Below are positions 1 through 10,933 of a stretch of 64,000 bases of DNA, piece by piece; the first letter of the stretch is position 1, and each line of letters opens with the position of its first letter. Source of the stretch: Ganoderma boninense (lineage: Eukaryota; Basidiomycota; Agaricomycetes; Polyporales; Polyporaceae); contig CM035314.1 in NCBI GenBank assembly GCA_002900995.3, positions 2,949,234-3,013,233 on the forward strand. Direction: 5' to 3'. The notes under the pieces were generated by a model that saw only the letters and a program-made list of their open reading frames with translations, ran no database searches and was not told where the DNA came from. Position numbers and translations under genes: made by a program.

Positions 1-121
1 TGCCAGTGACACCTCCAGCTCCAGATGGCCCCCGCCTGGATAGAGGGCCCGGGGTCTTCGGCCCACTGGCCTAGTACCGAGTACTGCCTTTATTCGGGGA
101 ACAGTGTGGCCGACAGAAATT

Positions 122-907
122 TCATACGTCCGGAACGCTGATCCCCCTCTCCCTCAACACCCGCCGGGCCCGCCAACCATCGTCGTTCCATGCCACGCAG
201 TCGCGCCACGCGTCGTCGTCCTGGTCGTCAGTCCTGACCCCCCCGCACCCAAAGTCGATGACGACGACGCGCGTCTGCCGTTCGCTCGGGGCGAACAGGA
301 CGTTGTTCCAGTTCACATCCGCGTGCACCACGTCGCGCCCCGCGCAGCTGTCCACGACGCGCAGGAGCGCGACGCACAGCTCAGGCGTGACCAGCTCGGG
401 CGGCACGTCGCATAAACTGACGGCGTCCGCGATGTACTCGAGCACGATCGCCTGCGGCTGGATGGCCCGCTCGTCTGGGAGGACGACGGTCCCAGTGAGG
501 AGCAGGCGTGGGATCGCGGAGCCCTGGAGTGGGCGCACTGGGCGGTCATGCGCCTCGCATTCGTTCTTGAAGCTGCCAGTGGAGAGCACGCGGAAAGCCC
601 TCGGCGTGCTCGGGCTCGTCCCAGGTAGCATCTGCAACGCGTTCCGCTTTGAGGCGCCACGGATGGGGGCGAGAGTGAGCTGTGTCCATGAACCGCTGCT
701 TGAGGGAACGAGGGTCGTATATCTTGACGACGACGGGATCGGGTCCGAGCCCGGAACAGCGGGCGAGGAGGACGACGTACCCTCTCTGGTGAATGGGGCA
801 AATGGTCTGTCGATGGTGAAGCTGAGTGTGCGCCGTTCCGCAGCATGCGTTGGAGAGCGACCGTCTGGCCGGGAAAGAACAGGGAAGACCATAGAACTTG
901 TCCCCAT
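122..907 (-). pseudogene. Kinase-like family copy K1, frameshifted
   Basis: This is a decayed member of the kinase-like family that fills the window. The C-terminal half reads well, with catalytic loop HADVNWNN and a DFG motif (IDFGCGG), and ends in RERGISVPDV as the intact copies do. The N-terminal half is out of frame: the segment that should read FPGQTV is in another frame, as is the stretch after RPFAPFT. About 25 codons before the LSTGSFK motif (the WEKHF region) are missing. I placed the start at 907 because the intact copies begin at the equivalent MEASP or METSP. An ATG-initiated frame continues upstream to 1054, but that part matches the 5' leader of sister genes. It is allelic or paralogous to the intact copy at 21026-21862. 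The mix of frameshifts and a deletion argues for a pseudogene. Confidence 0.75.
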
Positions 908-964
908 GACAGTGTTTGTGGTAAGTAGTTTGAACGATTTTTCCCTAACTTCAATCGGTGATAA

Positions 965-1030
965 GACTTCGACTGAAGGGAGCGAGTCACTGCGAGACCG
1001 GGGCTGTGTGTGCTGTGGATGTTTGTTGCG
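965..1030 (-). promoter_or_regulatory. Shared leader block upstream of K1
   Basis: On the minus strand this reads as a conserved block: a CATCCACA segment, then a CCCCGGTCTCGCAGTGACTC segment, then CTTATC near the start codon. The same block lies upstream of the genes starting at 15896, 20171, 21862 and 34467. It is probably a 5'UTR and promoter segment. Confidence 0.5.
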
Positions 1031-2190
1031 CTGGTTTTGGAATGGTATTGGCAAGTGTTAGTTCTTAGATGTTTGAGTTTATGGAAGGGCCCCAGCCCGA
1101 GCCAGCCGGAACGTTATACTCATCCGTGCCTCGAGAGTATACTGGCTCAATATAGCACTTTCGATGTATGGGTATGAATTCCATGGGTGACTGAGGTTCA
1201 GAATCTCCATTTGCGTGGTCATCGCCCGGGCTCTGCGGAGGACTGATGTCAGACATGAGCCACACTGAGCTGTAGATCAAAGGGACAACGACCTTTTATG
1301 TCAAGTATGTATTTGTTATCCTACAGTGCATACAAAAATTGCTCAAGGCCCCGACAAACATGCGTGACAGCATAGTTATGTGGATGCGAACAGCGCGTCA
1401 GCATACGGTGAAGTTGAGAAACCGAAATTCGTACGCACACTCGTCACTCAGAAACCCATTGTTCGGCACGCCCTGCTTGCGTCGCATGTAGTTTGGAGCA
1501 TGCCCCTCCAAATAGTTGCTCCATTTGAACCTTTGAATCCTCTCTTTGGTTGGTATCGGCGTTCCGGTTAGGGACGAAATGGTCATAGGAAGAAATGAAT
1601 CGTCACAAGCTTAACCGAAGGCGGCGAGCAGTGGCATAGGGCCTGTGGGTGAGGGGAGCGCGGTGATACATTAGAGTTATTGCTTGTCATAGGGTCGTTT
1701 CGACCGCTATAGAACAGGCCTGAGGCAGTGGGGGCGGCGATCGCTTTCTCCGAGTACGCCATGGGACTTACGGCTTACGGACGCGTCCGCTCTTGCGCAC
1801 AAGACTTACGGCATCACCGTACAATATCCGCAGCGGGCGTCATCGCACGTTACAATGGCAAGTGGCGATGTTGTTATAGGTTCCTTTGTTCAGCATCAGC
1901 ATCAGCATCAGGTTGGCCAGTCATTAAAAAGCACCAGACGAATCTCATATTCCATATTCATCCGACAGACCGGGCACCTTTCCAACCCTCATTTGCGAAT
2001 CTTCGTCGTGCTTTGCTTAGCAGTGCAGCGACATGATAACCATACACATAGGTTGAAAGCCTCCCCCCGTCAGGTTTGGCGGTATGGGATGTGTCGGTGT
2101 GTGTGAGCCTCTAGAAAGACCAGGAGTTGAGGCTGAAGTCTGTAGTTTGACCAGCTTTGCAGCGGTGTATGAGGTGGAGTCCAAATATGC
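1031..2190. other. Intergenic, homologous to 21991-23099
   Basis: I see no convincing gene here. The interval aligns with 21991-23099, including a shared GGGCTCTGCGGAGGA segment. A short CAGCAT triplet microsatellite lies near 1889-1910. Open frames differ between the two copies, which argues against coding. Confidence 0.5.
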
Positions 2191-2194
2191 ATTT

Positions 2195-2560
2195 GCAAGG
2201 CGCATATACACGTACTCAAAGATACTTTTAGCGGAACGGAGCGCACACACCGAGCAAGGCGTCCCTAGCGGAGAGATGGTCCCGCGAATCGGGTTGACCG
2301 TCATTCAATTTGCGGCGCTGACTGAATGGCCTTCATGTTCAACAATCAGCGCGCGGTGTCGTCACAGCGACCAGTATAGAGGGGATAGTGCTAGCCAGAA
2401 AGCGTGACCAACCATACCAGAGCCTGATCGGATGGCGTAGGCTGGAGAAGGGGAGCCAGACTGCATTTCGAGATACCCTGCATTAAGAGAAGGAGACGGA
2501 TTAGTCGCTTCGGGGGCGCATACTTATACGTTCAAATTGGCCAGGAGTACGGCGGTTCGA
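2195..2560. repeat. Dispersed ~350-bp repeat, copy 1
   Basis: It begins near GCATATACACGTACT and ends near a GCATACTTATA segment. Related copies lie at 16180-16530, 20570-20915 and 23100-23455, with a partial one near 12520-12560. I saw no open reading frame conserved between copies and no clear terminal inverted repeats, so the class is unknown. It could be a non-autonomous element or an old upstream region carried along with duplications. Confidence 0.5.
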
Positions 2561-3102
2561 CCGACTCAGACAAAAAAGCGACAGACACACCTCGTGCGAC
2601 CAGAGGAGCGGCTTGTATGCGCGTAAAAATGAAGTCTTTCGTCTTCCCGAGAGCCCTCACTACGTAAATGATGTCCTTGGGGGAAGAAGGTCGCCCAAAA
2701 GTGCGCTTTGAGGCATTTCCTGCACAAGACAGGCTTACCGCGAGTACGAGGACCCGAACATCCTTAGATTCGCTGTAGAGAGCGATTCAAAGGCCCAGCG
2801 GTCGCTGATGTTGTCATTGTGTCTCCTTGAGGCATGTTCGAGGGCAAGAGAGATGTATATGCGACGAAGAACGGAGATGGGGATGGGGGGAGCGGGAGAG
2901 CAGCGGAATGAGGTTGCTGGGCGCTGGAAACGGGCCGGGCCAGGGGCGTCTGTGATCGAAGTTGTGTTTCAGGCGGCCCTCGTCGCGCAGGACCGCTTGC
3001 TCGTTGTTTTCACCCATCATCCATGCGTTTATCTTCCCTCCCCCCGCCCCCCGACTCTTCATCTACTTCTTCTTCTATCCCAATCATCCAATATCCCCAT
3101 CA
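2561..3102 (+). other. 5' region of the ENWDDDF-repeat gene
   Basis: This aligns with 23456-24034. The last ~90 bases before the ATG are pyrimidine-rich, as is usual for basidiomycete 5'UTRs. No separate gene is seen. Confidence 0.45.
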
Positions 3103-6100
3103 ATGAGCGTACTAGCACCTCCTCATCCTCATCCTCGAGGTATGCATCACCGCCCTTCCACCACGTCGCACCCCACTGACGTTCAGCAGATTCAACCGAG
3201 AACTGGGACGAAGACTTCGAGTTCAGCCGACCAACCTCATCTGCCACCGACAACCATGACGGCGCCCAGCCCGACTCCCGTCCACGCGTTCAGCCCGACC
3301 CCCGTCCGCGCGTCCCTCTCAAGGACCCTTCTACGCCGCTATCCAAAGCCCCGAAACCCATTCTCAACACCTGGGCAGAACCTGGCCCGTCCACTCCTTT
3401 GAAGCGCATACAGCACACCGAAAACTGGGACGACGATTTCCAAGATGCCGACTCCCCCCGTCCCTCTGCCCGCCGATCGTCCCAGTCTCAGCCGCCGTCA
3501 GGTGGGCCCTCGCGCAGTCCCCCCGGCTCGGCGTCGCCCGTAGAGAACTGGGACGAGGACTTCGAGGACCACCCCCGCACCGGTGCGTCCCCCCGCCGCA
3601 GGACGCCACGCAAGAGGACCTCCTGGGGCTCCTCGGACGACGAGGACGAGTCCGCGTTCGCTGACCGTGAAGACGATCGCACCGTCACTAGCAGATCCAG
3701 AGGTGTGCCCTTTCACATTCCTATCGACACGCCCCCTCTGTCCCTCCCCTTCCCTCTCCTTTCCCCCGCTCTCCCACCGCGTCCGTGTTCTCCGTACCCG
3801 TATCCTCGACTGGACGTGAGTCCAGCGCCGGGTACTCGTACTCGTCACATGCCCATCTCCCCCTCCGACCGACCGTGTCAGGCAGCAACTCTGCCGCCGT
3901 GGCTGCTCGTCTCGCTCTTTTGCCGCCCAGCCCTCCGATCCATCGTGAACGGAGGCGCCTGCGGAAGAAGTCGCGCCCGCCACACAATTTCGAGGAGGGC
4001 ATTTTCGAACTCGATGATCGTACAGAGTTCCAGCAGGAGCCGTCGCGTCCATCGACCCCAGACAACTCGAAGAGGGTCCGCGATCCGCCCACGACTTCGC
4101 TCGATGATCCCATCCCAGACGCCGGGCACACTTCGACTGGCAAGACCCCGCTGCTGTCCCGTATCGGGTCCGTGGGGAAGAAGTGGGGGGCAGCACGACG
4201 GAAACGTGCCAGCACGGGCCCTGCTGAGGTGACGCTGAGGGAACGCGACGAGCCCCCACGCGATCGCGACGCGTATCCGGAGAGCGAGGGATCCCGCCCC
4301 ACCAGCTTCATCGCGTCAAGCTCACCCGGGCACGGAAGCGGGCCGAAGTCGTGGTTTTTTCGCGGTGGTGGCGGCGGTCAGGGGCCCGGCTCGCCACCGC
4401 AAGACGCGCCGTTGAAGCATGAGCGGAGCGTCGAGAAGTTGCTCCACCTGATGGGTGTTGAGCGCGACCGTGAGCGTGAACCAGGATCGCCATCGCCACG
4501 CAAGCGCAAGAGCCGCGGTTTGCACGGTAGGGAAGCGACAGACTCGACACTACCGAAGGACCTGGAGGAAGCTGCCGACGGGAGCTCGGTACCCACTTCG
4601 ACGTTGCTGTTTGGCGGTACTCCAAGGAGACCGACTTCTATGCACGTCTCTGTGAACGCGACGGCGTCGTCTTCAGGATCAAGCTGGAGCACGCGACCGC
4701 CCGTGCCAAGACACGTGTCCTACAGCGATGGACGCCACCAGAGGGCAAATACGCCAAGTAGTCGCGCAAGCTCGAAGCCTCGGTCTGCGTCCGCCAGCGT
4801 GGAGGATGTCCATCGCGCCAAGAAGGGCTCAACGACTACGCGGGAGACGTTGGATGGGCAGTCCAGCGATGCTCACAGCATTCCCCCTCCCGACAAACCG
4901 CCGGCCCAAGAGGAGAAGGGAGGTCGCCGATTCATGAGCGGGGTGCGGCGGATCAGCCTGGTAGGGAGTAAGCACAAACGGCGGAAGAGCGTGGCGCAGG
5001 ACGATGCAAAGCGACCGGGAACTTCATCGTCTACGCATGAGGAGGCGGAGAAAGTGACGCGTCCGGACAGCTCAACATCCGTTCGTGACGACACCGACAT
5101 CACGCACGACAACACCACGCCTCGCCCACCCTCTCGCGTCGTGCGAAGCTCGCATGACATTCCCCTCCTGCCTCCCATCGAACTGCAGCCGCCATCGCCA
5201 CCTCGCCCTGCAGGCAATCGAAGACCTCCACGACTACGTCCTATAACACCGCCACGAGCATCGCTCGAGCATACACTTGAGCCGTCACGCTCTCACGCTT
5301 CATTGGCCTCACGATCTACTCAGCCCACTTCCGCCACCTCCCGCGAAACGATGCTGCCGACGATCCCGTCTCCGCTTCCTTCTCCCACGCGGCCTAAGCC
5401 GTCGATGTCTCCCGTCCAGACTGCATCTCTTGGCCGGACCGCACAGGTGCCCAAGGAGCGTGAAGTTCCAAACAGTGCTGCTGTGCCCCGACGGAACTCG
5501 TTGGGTGACCTGAAGATCCCGGCTCGGATCAGCCAGGCTCAGGTTGGGCTGAAGCGCGACTTGAGCATGGTCCGGGACTTTGCGACCAGCGTCGAGCGTG
5601 AGTGTCCTATTTTTCGCACATATAACCATATTGCTGACTGTATGCTATATGCACAGAGCTGAAGCAATTACAGTCTGCATATGCGACCTTAGCAAGCCAG
5701 ATCCGGACGATCATGCATGATCCGCACGAGTCGCATTCCCGCCCCGTTTCGCCCACCTTCGTTCACTTCCCCAAGCCTTCCACGCGCTCCCGTGCTCACA
5801 CGAACCCTGCAGCAAACCATCCCCCCAGTCGATCACAGCTAAATGTTGCATTCCTCAACATCGAGGCAAAGTACCGGCTCGCCTGGGAATGCGCCGAGCT
5901 CCTGATCGACTTGGGCGGTGGTGCGCCGAAGGAAGAGCCAACTCCGATTTCGCCTCCGCCTCCCTCGAGCCACTCTGTGCCAGCGGTGCACGCTATACCA
6001 GACGGCCGAAAAAGTCGTGAGCGCGCGATCACTTTAGCAGGCGACGAACAGAAGCCTACGATCGATCCCTTGGCTCATGGAGCATCGCCTCCCCTCGCAA

Positions 6101-7437
6101 GTCCTCCTCCGTCTCAGTGGCGAGCGTCCACGGGACGGCACGATCTCAGCCATCGGCAGCTTGTGCTGCTGCGTGAGATGCTGAACAACCCTGACCCGTC
6201 CGCGACGATGTCTCTCGAACCAGGCATCCCGGAAGAGGAGATTAATCGCAACTGGCGGTGGGGCGACGCGATGCACAGCACCATCACGCTGCCCAGCGAA
6301 GAGTCGGGCCCGCCCGGCTCGCAGCCGTCTCCCATAAAGAAGCAGCGATCAAGCCGGCTCGGGATGCGTGGACTCCGCGACATGCTGAAGTCGCTCAAGA
6401 AGAGCTACACGGACCACGCCCCGCCCCCTCGGATTCCTCCATCGACGTCGTCGGTCTCCGCGAGTACAGATTCCTCCCTGAATCTACCACGTGAGTCACA
6501 CACTCTTTCGATTTTGCAAGGGCGCCGTACGAAGACCAGTACAGGTCCGGAGTCAGTGGCATCGTCGTCGCGTCGTCGCGACATGCACCCAAACTCGCCG
6601 TACGGCACCACGCCGGCGCTATCGCACAAGTCCTCGCCGCGGCGGCCGTCGCTCGCATCCATTTTTCGCCTCGGTCAGAAGTCGAAGGCGACCACCGCGG
6701 GCCAGTCTGTCGACGACTTGTCTAACCAAGCTGGGCTTCCAAGTAGTAGTTCCGGCCACGCAAGCCGCAGCGGCACGAGTCTCGCCGACGAGGACGAGTG
6801 GCACCGCGTCGAGTGCGCATCTGACCTCGACCACGCCGCACGCTCCTTTGGCATATCAGCGGACGGCACGGTCACGGTGCGCGGAAAGAAGGGCAAGTCC
6901 CCGTACCTCTTCCAACGCCCGCTGCCCGTGGACCCAGACGGAATCCACCGCGCGCCCGACGGCTCCCAGTCGTCACTCTGGAGCCCGACGGGCGAGTCGC
7001 CGCAAAAGCCGTCTGCCATTCCCCCCTCGGTGCTGCAGTCGTACACGCGCTCGATCAAGCTCTCGGACGTCCGCGAGGTCGATTCCGACGCGGGCGAAGG
7101 CTCGCACCGCCCCAAGTCTGCGGCGTCGCACACGGCCAAGAGCCGGCAGGCCGCGCCCAGCCCCAGTTCGAGCTCCCGCCGCCCGCCGTCGCGCGGGCGC
7201 AAGATCCCGACGGGCTCTGTGCGCTCGGCTCCGCCTCAGGCTCTGGGGACGGGAACGGGGACGGGGACGCCGAGCCCGCACCTCGCGTCGGGCCCGCTGC
7301 CGGACGTGAAGCTCGCGATGGCGCCCGAGAACATCAAGCCGCTGCTGGAGAACGCGCGGGAGGTGCATGCGCGCTGCTCGGACTGCATCGCGGAGCTCGA
7401 GGCGTTGCTCGGGAGCAGTGCGGGCATCGTCGTATAA
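3103..7437 (+). CDS. Large ENWDDDF-repeat protein, copy A (possible Byr4/Bfa1-like), one frameshift
   Basis: This is a low-complexity, Ser/Pro/Arg-rich protein of about 1,400 residues. Exon 1 (3103-3139) joins across a 50-nt intron (3140-3189) to give DSTENWDEDFEFS. Two more such motifs follow: ENWDDDF, then ENWDEDFED. A second intron lies at 5598-5656 (GTGAGT..CAG), joining TSVEQ to LKQLQSAYATLASQ, a short heptad-like stretch. Later parts include a conserved hydrophobic patch (NVAFLNIEAKYRLAWECAEL) and a C-terminal helix ending LLGSSAGIVV. Repeated ENW/WDDDF motifs in a long disordered protein recall the spindle-checkpoint GAP scaffold Byr4/Bfa1, but I offer that only as a guess. Relative to copy B (24035-28354), one base is missing between 3725 and 3790, so the frame breaks after IDTPP and resumes at FSVPVSSTG. 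No canonical intron rescues it. Confidence 0.7.
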
Positions 7438-7728
7438 CTGCGACGGTTTTTAACATAATTAGTAAGTTTATCGGCAGTGCGCCGGGCAGGGAGGTGGTGC
7501 TTGCGTTTCTTCGGCTCTCTTGCACGGTATCGTGGTTGGCGCCGCGGTTATAAGGACAGTTTACGATCGATGTCGATGCTTGGAAGTTGGTGTCTCTACG
7601 TTGGTTTTTTGCATACCCGTACTTACGTCGCTGATGTTGATGTGCTGCTTTCGCTCGCATTTCACGTACCTACGCTATCACGCTGTTTTGTCACGATCCG
7701 CCATGTAATTCATGTATCTACGTTCACG

Positions 7729-7734
7729 AATAAA
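7729..7734 (+). terminator. Polyadenylation signal AATAAA
   Basis: AATAAA lies about 290 bases after the stop of the ENWDDDF-repeat gene and is conserved at 28652 in the other copy. Homology between the copies' 3'UTRs weakens just after it. The rest of 7438-7949 holds only this 3'UTR and the short upstream region of the next gene. Confidence 0.5.
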
Positions 7735-7949
7735 TACTTGATTGAACCTCCTCGAGTCTCTTCACGGGGGAGGACTCTGACGTGAGCGCTGTGAGCTCTT
7801 ACCTGGGCTTTGCGCCAGACGCTCGTATCTAGGAACGGGTTCCCGGCACCGCATTGGCCTGAGTCACGGCACACTTGTTCGGATCCTCGAACGACGACAA
7901 CTCATGCTCTTGGAGAACTTGCTTCATGTAAACTACCGTCGGATCTGCC

Positions 7950-8780
7950 ATGGAGGCGAGCCCTATGTTCTTCCCCGGCCAGACAGTCACTCTCCAAACT
8001 CAGGCTCCAGAACGCACGCTCACCTTCACCATCGACAGACCATTCGCCCCGTTCACAAAAGCCGTCGTCCTCCTCGCCCACTGTCCCGAGCTCAGCCCCG
8101 ACCCCGTCGTCGTCAAGATATACGACCCCCGCTTCCTCGACGAACGCCTTCCGGACAGCCGCACCTGCCCCGCCCGTCCTTGGAGCCTCGAAGCGGAGCG
8201 CGGCGCAGATGCGATCTGGGACGAGCCCTTCCACGAACTAGACCTCTATGAGGATTATCCCGATGATGGTGAGGGACAAACGACCCTTGCCGCGCTCTGG
8301 GAGAAGCACTTCCGCATCCTCTCTACCGGCTGCTTCAAGGACGAGCGCGAGGTATACGACCGCCTGCGCCCGCTCCAGGGCACTGCGATCCCGCGCCTGC
8401 TCCTCGCTGGGACCGTCCTTCCCCCAGACGAGCGTGCGATCCAGCCGCAGGCGGTTGTGCTCGAGTACATCGCGGATGCCGTCAGCCTGTGCGACGTGCC
8501 CGCCGAGCTGGTCACGCCCAAGCTGTGTGCCGCGCTCCTGCGCGTCGTGGACAGCTTCGCGGGACGCGGCGTGGTGCACGCGGACGTGAACTGGAACAAC
8601 GTCCTGTTCACACCGAGAGAGAGGCCGACGCGCGTCGTCGTCATCGACTTTGGGTGCGGGGGAGTCAGGGCGGACGGCCAGGACGACGAGGCGTGGCGCG
8701 AGTGCGTGGAATGGAACGACGACAGCTGGCGGGTGCGCCGGGTATTGAGGGAGAGGGGGATCGACGTTCCGGATGTATGA
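7950..8780 (+). CDS. Kinase-like protein K2 (intact)
   Basis: This is an intact single-exon gene of 276 residues with a protein-kinase or aminoglycoside-phosphotransferase-like fold. Visible landmarks are a VVVKIYDP strand with the candidate ATP-binding Lys56, and a Glu in DEREVYDRL (around 134) that fits the C-helix. A hinge-like VLEYI is at 170-174. The catalytic loop VVHADVNWNNVLF has Asp212 and Asn217, and IDFG is at 232-235. It is smaller than a canonical kinase (about 250-300 residues in the core), and there is no glycine-rich loop of the usual type. There is no signal peptide or membrane segment, so a cytosolic location is likely. The substrate is unknown. The start is supported by the same MEASP start in the copy at 28866. 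It follows the ENWDDDF gene in the same direction, in both block X copies. Confidence 0.8.
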   Translation: MEASPMFFPGQTVTLQTQAPERTLTFTIDRPFAPFTKAVVLLAHCPELSPDPVVVKIYDPRFLDERLPDSRTCPARPWSLEAERGADAIWDEPFHELDLYEDYPDDGEGQTTLAALWEKHFRILSTGCFKDEREVYDRLRPLQGTAIPRLLLAGTVLPPDERAIQPQAVVLEYIADAVSLCDVPAELVTPKLCAALLRVVDSFAGRGVVHADVNWNNVLFTPRERPTRVVVIDFGCGGVRADGQDDEAWRECVEWNDDSWRVRRVLRERGIDVPDV

Positions 8781-9610
8781 AATTCTGTTGGCACTGTCGG
8801 GGACTTCAGTTGCAACATCACGATCGATGCATTGTTCTTGTGGTCTCGGTGCTGCTGCTTCCCGCCATGCTCTTGTTCATCGTTGGTGCCATCACTTCCT
8901 GCTATACCCTGGTATCGCGAAGGTGGTCCTTGCTGAGGAGCCAACTATAAACCGCATCACCGCGGCTCTGAGGCAGGTGGTTATGTCTGAGTCGTCTACG
9001 GCATTGGATATGGATATCGGAGAGTCAGCTCACACTTCAAAAGCGGAGGCGAGAAGAATCCTACGTCCGTGAATCTCTGCAGAAACGGGGACGAGGTCCC
9101 AAAGTGTCGTTCCGCGGTAGCGCCGTGGCAAACCAAACCAAACCAATGCCGATACCTCAGATGGGGGGTGCTACAGTTCGAGCTCGAGTTCAAGCGCAGG
9201 CAGACTAAGAGAGACAACTTGAAGGAAAGAGAGTGGACGCTGCTGCCCGAACAGCATATAGTACAGCTGGCACTGTCGAAGGTATCTAAGAAGTTCGCTG
9301 TGGCGACGGCGATATTTTGGAAGCTAGAGAGGAAGGAAGGAAGGAGAGACCCACTAAAGCAAGGTGGCGTGGCGCAAGTTACTGTATCGCGACCGCTGGC
9401 AAGGCTGATCTACGACCACAAACATATACATGTGACATGGGAAGGAAGGAGAGACCAAGAGCAGTGGGACGGTGCAGCATCAAAGCGATGAACGCAGACA
9501 AGCAACCGGATGTGAGACGCGTATGGAGAAGGAGAGACAGAAGATCGAAACAGGTAAGTGCGTCTGCGTGTCCCAACTTCACATGATGTTCAATCCTGCG
9601 GGCATATTAC
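8781..9610. other. Intergenic between K2 and the AAQDML-repeat gene
   Basis: No gene is recognised. The sequence aligns with 29697-30247 up to about 9372, where the second copy runs into a scaffold gap. Confidence 0.45.
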
Positions 9611-10933
9611 TCAGTAGCGATACCGCATCACAGGCGCATGTTGAGCGGCGGGCGGGTACGGGGCAGGTTCGACGGGTGCCCACTGACCACCTTGAACTTG
9701 AAGCTCAACAGGCGCGGACTGGACGACGGGCGAGTACTGGACGGCAGGCACGGTGTTCTGAGCAGCGGGCGTGTATTGAGCAGCGGGAACGCTCTGAGCG
9801 GCGAGCATGTCCTGAGCGGCGAGCATGTCCTGAGCGGCGAGCATGTCCTGAGCGGCGAGCATGTCCTGAGCAGCAGGCGCGTACAGAGCAGCGGGCATGT
9901 TTTGGACGGCAGGCGTGCGCTGAACAACGGGCAAGACGTGATCGGGCAAGACTCGAGCGGGCATGTTTTGGAAGGCAGGCACTGTGCTCTGAGCGCCGGG
10001 CGCGCGCTGAGCAGCGGGCACGGGCATGCTCTGAGCAGTGGTAGGCGTGCACCTTCCAGCATGCACGGGCCCTCCAGCGCTCTGCACCACCTGAACCTGA
10101 GGCGGAGGCTCGCGCTGAGCAGGCTGCGGTGCACCCGTCTGTGCCGGCACCAGCCACGCTTGCATTCCAGACACCCGGAGGAGGGCGTTGAGCCGGAGGA
10201 TGACGTCCCAGCTCTTCACCGGCAGGCCTGCCATCTGCTGCATCATCGCGGAGGCTTTCGTGAGGTGCGCGACGACGCTCTGGTACTCGCACTCCAGCAG
10301 GACCTGGTACGCCGCGGACAGGGGCGCGTCGAGGGCGCGCAGCGTGCTGCGCCAGTCGATCGGGTAGTCGGCGTCGAGCTGCGCGAAGGTCCGTCTGAGC
10401 CGCAGGACGCCTCTGATGTGCTGCGCGGCGGCGAGGCAGGCGGGGTGGCCGCAGTTTGGGAGGGGGCACGCACCGGAGTCGGGCTCGCCTTGGGAAGAGG
10501 TCGTGGAGGGAAGACGCTGGCCTGGGGATGGCTGTCCCCGCGGGTTCGCAGCCGTGCTGGGGGCATTGCGGACCCTGTCTGCCTCTACGATGGCTGCCTG
10601 CTCGAGGAACGCGGCGAAGCTGGGATGCACCCCGGGCGATGAGGGTGCAGAGGTTGCAGTCTTCGGGTGCTTTTGTTTGGCGCCAGGGGCTGAGGAAGAC
10701 GTGCAAGAGGGGCATGTACATGCATGACGGACCTTGGGTGATGTCGCAGGCTTAGACTCCTGCTGGGGCTTTCCGGAAATGGTAGAAGCGGGAGGTAGAC
10801 TGTCTGGTGGGGCTGAAACTGGGCGGGCGGGCGTATTCCTCCGGAACGACAGGAAGCCCATGAAGGAACGACGTTTGTTCGGCGATGAGGGTGGGGTGAC
10901 CTTCGCCGCTCCTGCGGCTTCAGCAGCGTCCAT
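9611..10933 (-). CDS. Unknown protein with Ala/Gln-rich hexapeptide repeats
   Basis: This is an uninterrupted 440-residue frame starting MDAAEAAGAAK. The N-terminal third is Ser/Pro-rich and basic (SPNKRRSFMGFLSFRR) and holds a CTCPSC pair. The middle (about 150-255) looks folded, with a CPLPNCGHPACLAAAQH motif that could bind a metal, and helical segments around RLRRTFAQLDADYPIDW. The C-terminal part is low complexity, with AAQDML hexapeptides in tandem followed by looser AAQxxP units. I do not recognise a family. A truncated 3'-end copy lies at 30760-31020, which supports this reading frame because the repeat register is shared there. The absence of introns and the lack of a full second copy keep confidence moderate. 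Confidence 0.6.
   Translation of the reverse strand: MDAAEAAGAAKVTPPSSPNKRRSFMGFLSFRRNTPARPVSAPPDSLPPASTISGKPQQESKPATSPKVRHACTCPSCTSSSAPGAKQKHPKTATSAPSSPGVHPSFAAFLEQAAIVEADRVRNAPSTAANPRGQPSPGQRLPSTTSSQGEPDSGACPLPNCGHPACLAAAQHIRGVLRLRRTFAQLDADYPIDWRSTLRALDAPLSAAYQVLLECEYQSVVAHLTKASAMMQQMAGLPVKSWDVILRLNALLRVSGMQAWLVPAQTGAPQPAQREPPPQVQVVQSAGGPVHAGRCTPTTAQSMPVPAAQRAPGAQSTVPAFQNMPARVLPDHVLPVVQRTPAVQNMPAALYAPAAQDMLAAQDMLAAQDMLAAQDMLAAQSVPAAQYTPAAQNTVPAVQYSPVVQSAPVELQVQGGQWAPVEPAPYPPAAQHAPVMRYRY
9794..9865 (-). repeat. 18-bp tandem repeat, 4 units
   Basis: Four perfect copies of CTGAGCGGCGAGCATGTC lie in frame and encode AAQDML on the minus strand. Degenerate units flank them on both sides. Confidence 0.9.

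Larger units (their letters stand above)
125..9372 (+). repeat. Segmental duplication X, copy 1 (direct)
   Basis: Gene order K1(-), ENWDDDF gene(+), K2(+) matches about 21027-30247 in direct orientation, with matching introns and 3'UTR. The second copy ends at a scaffold gap. Confidence 0.9.

Noticed and set aside
1885..1905. CRISPR-like or structured array from CAGCAT repeats
   Set aside because: It is a short triplet microsatellite without spacers, and the genome is fungal.
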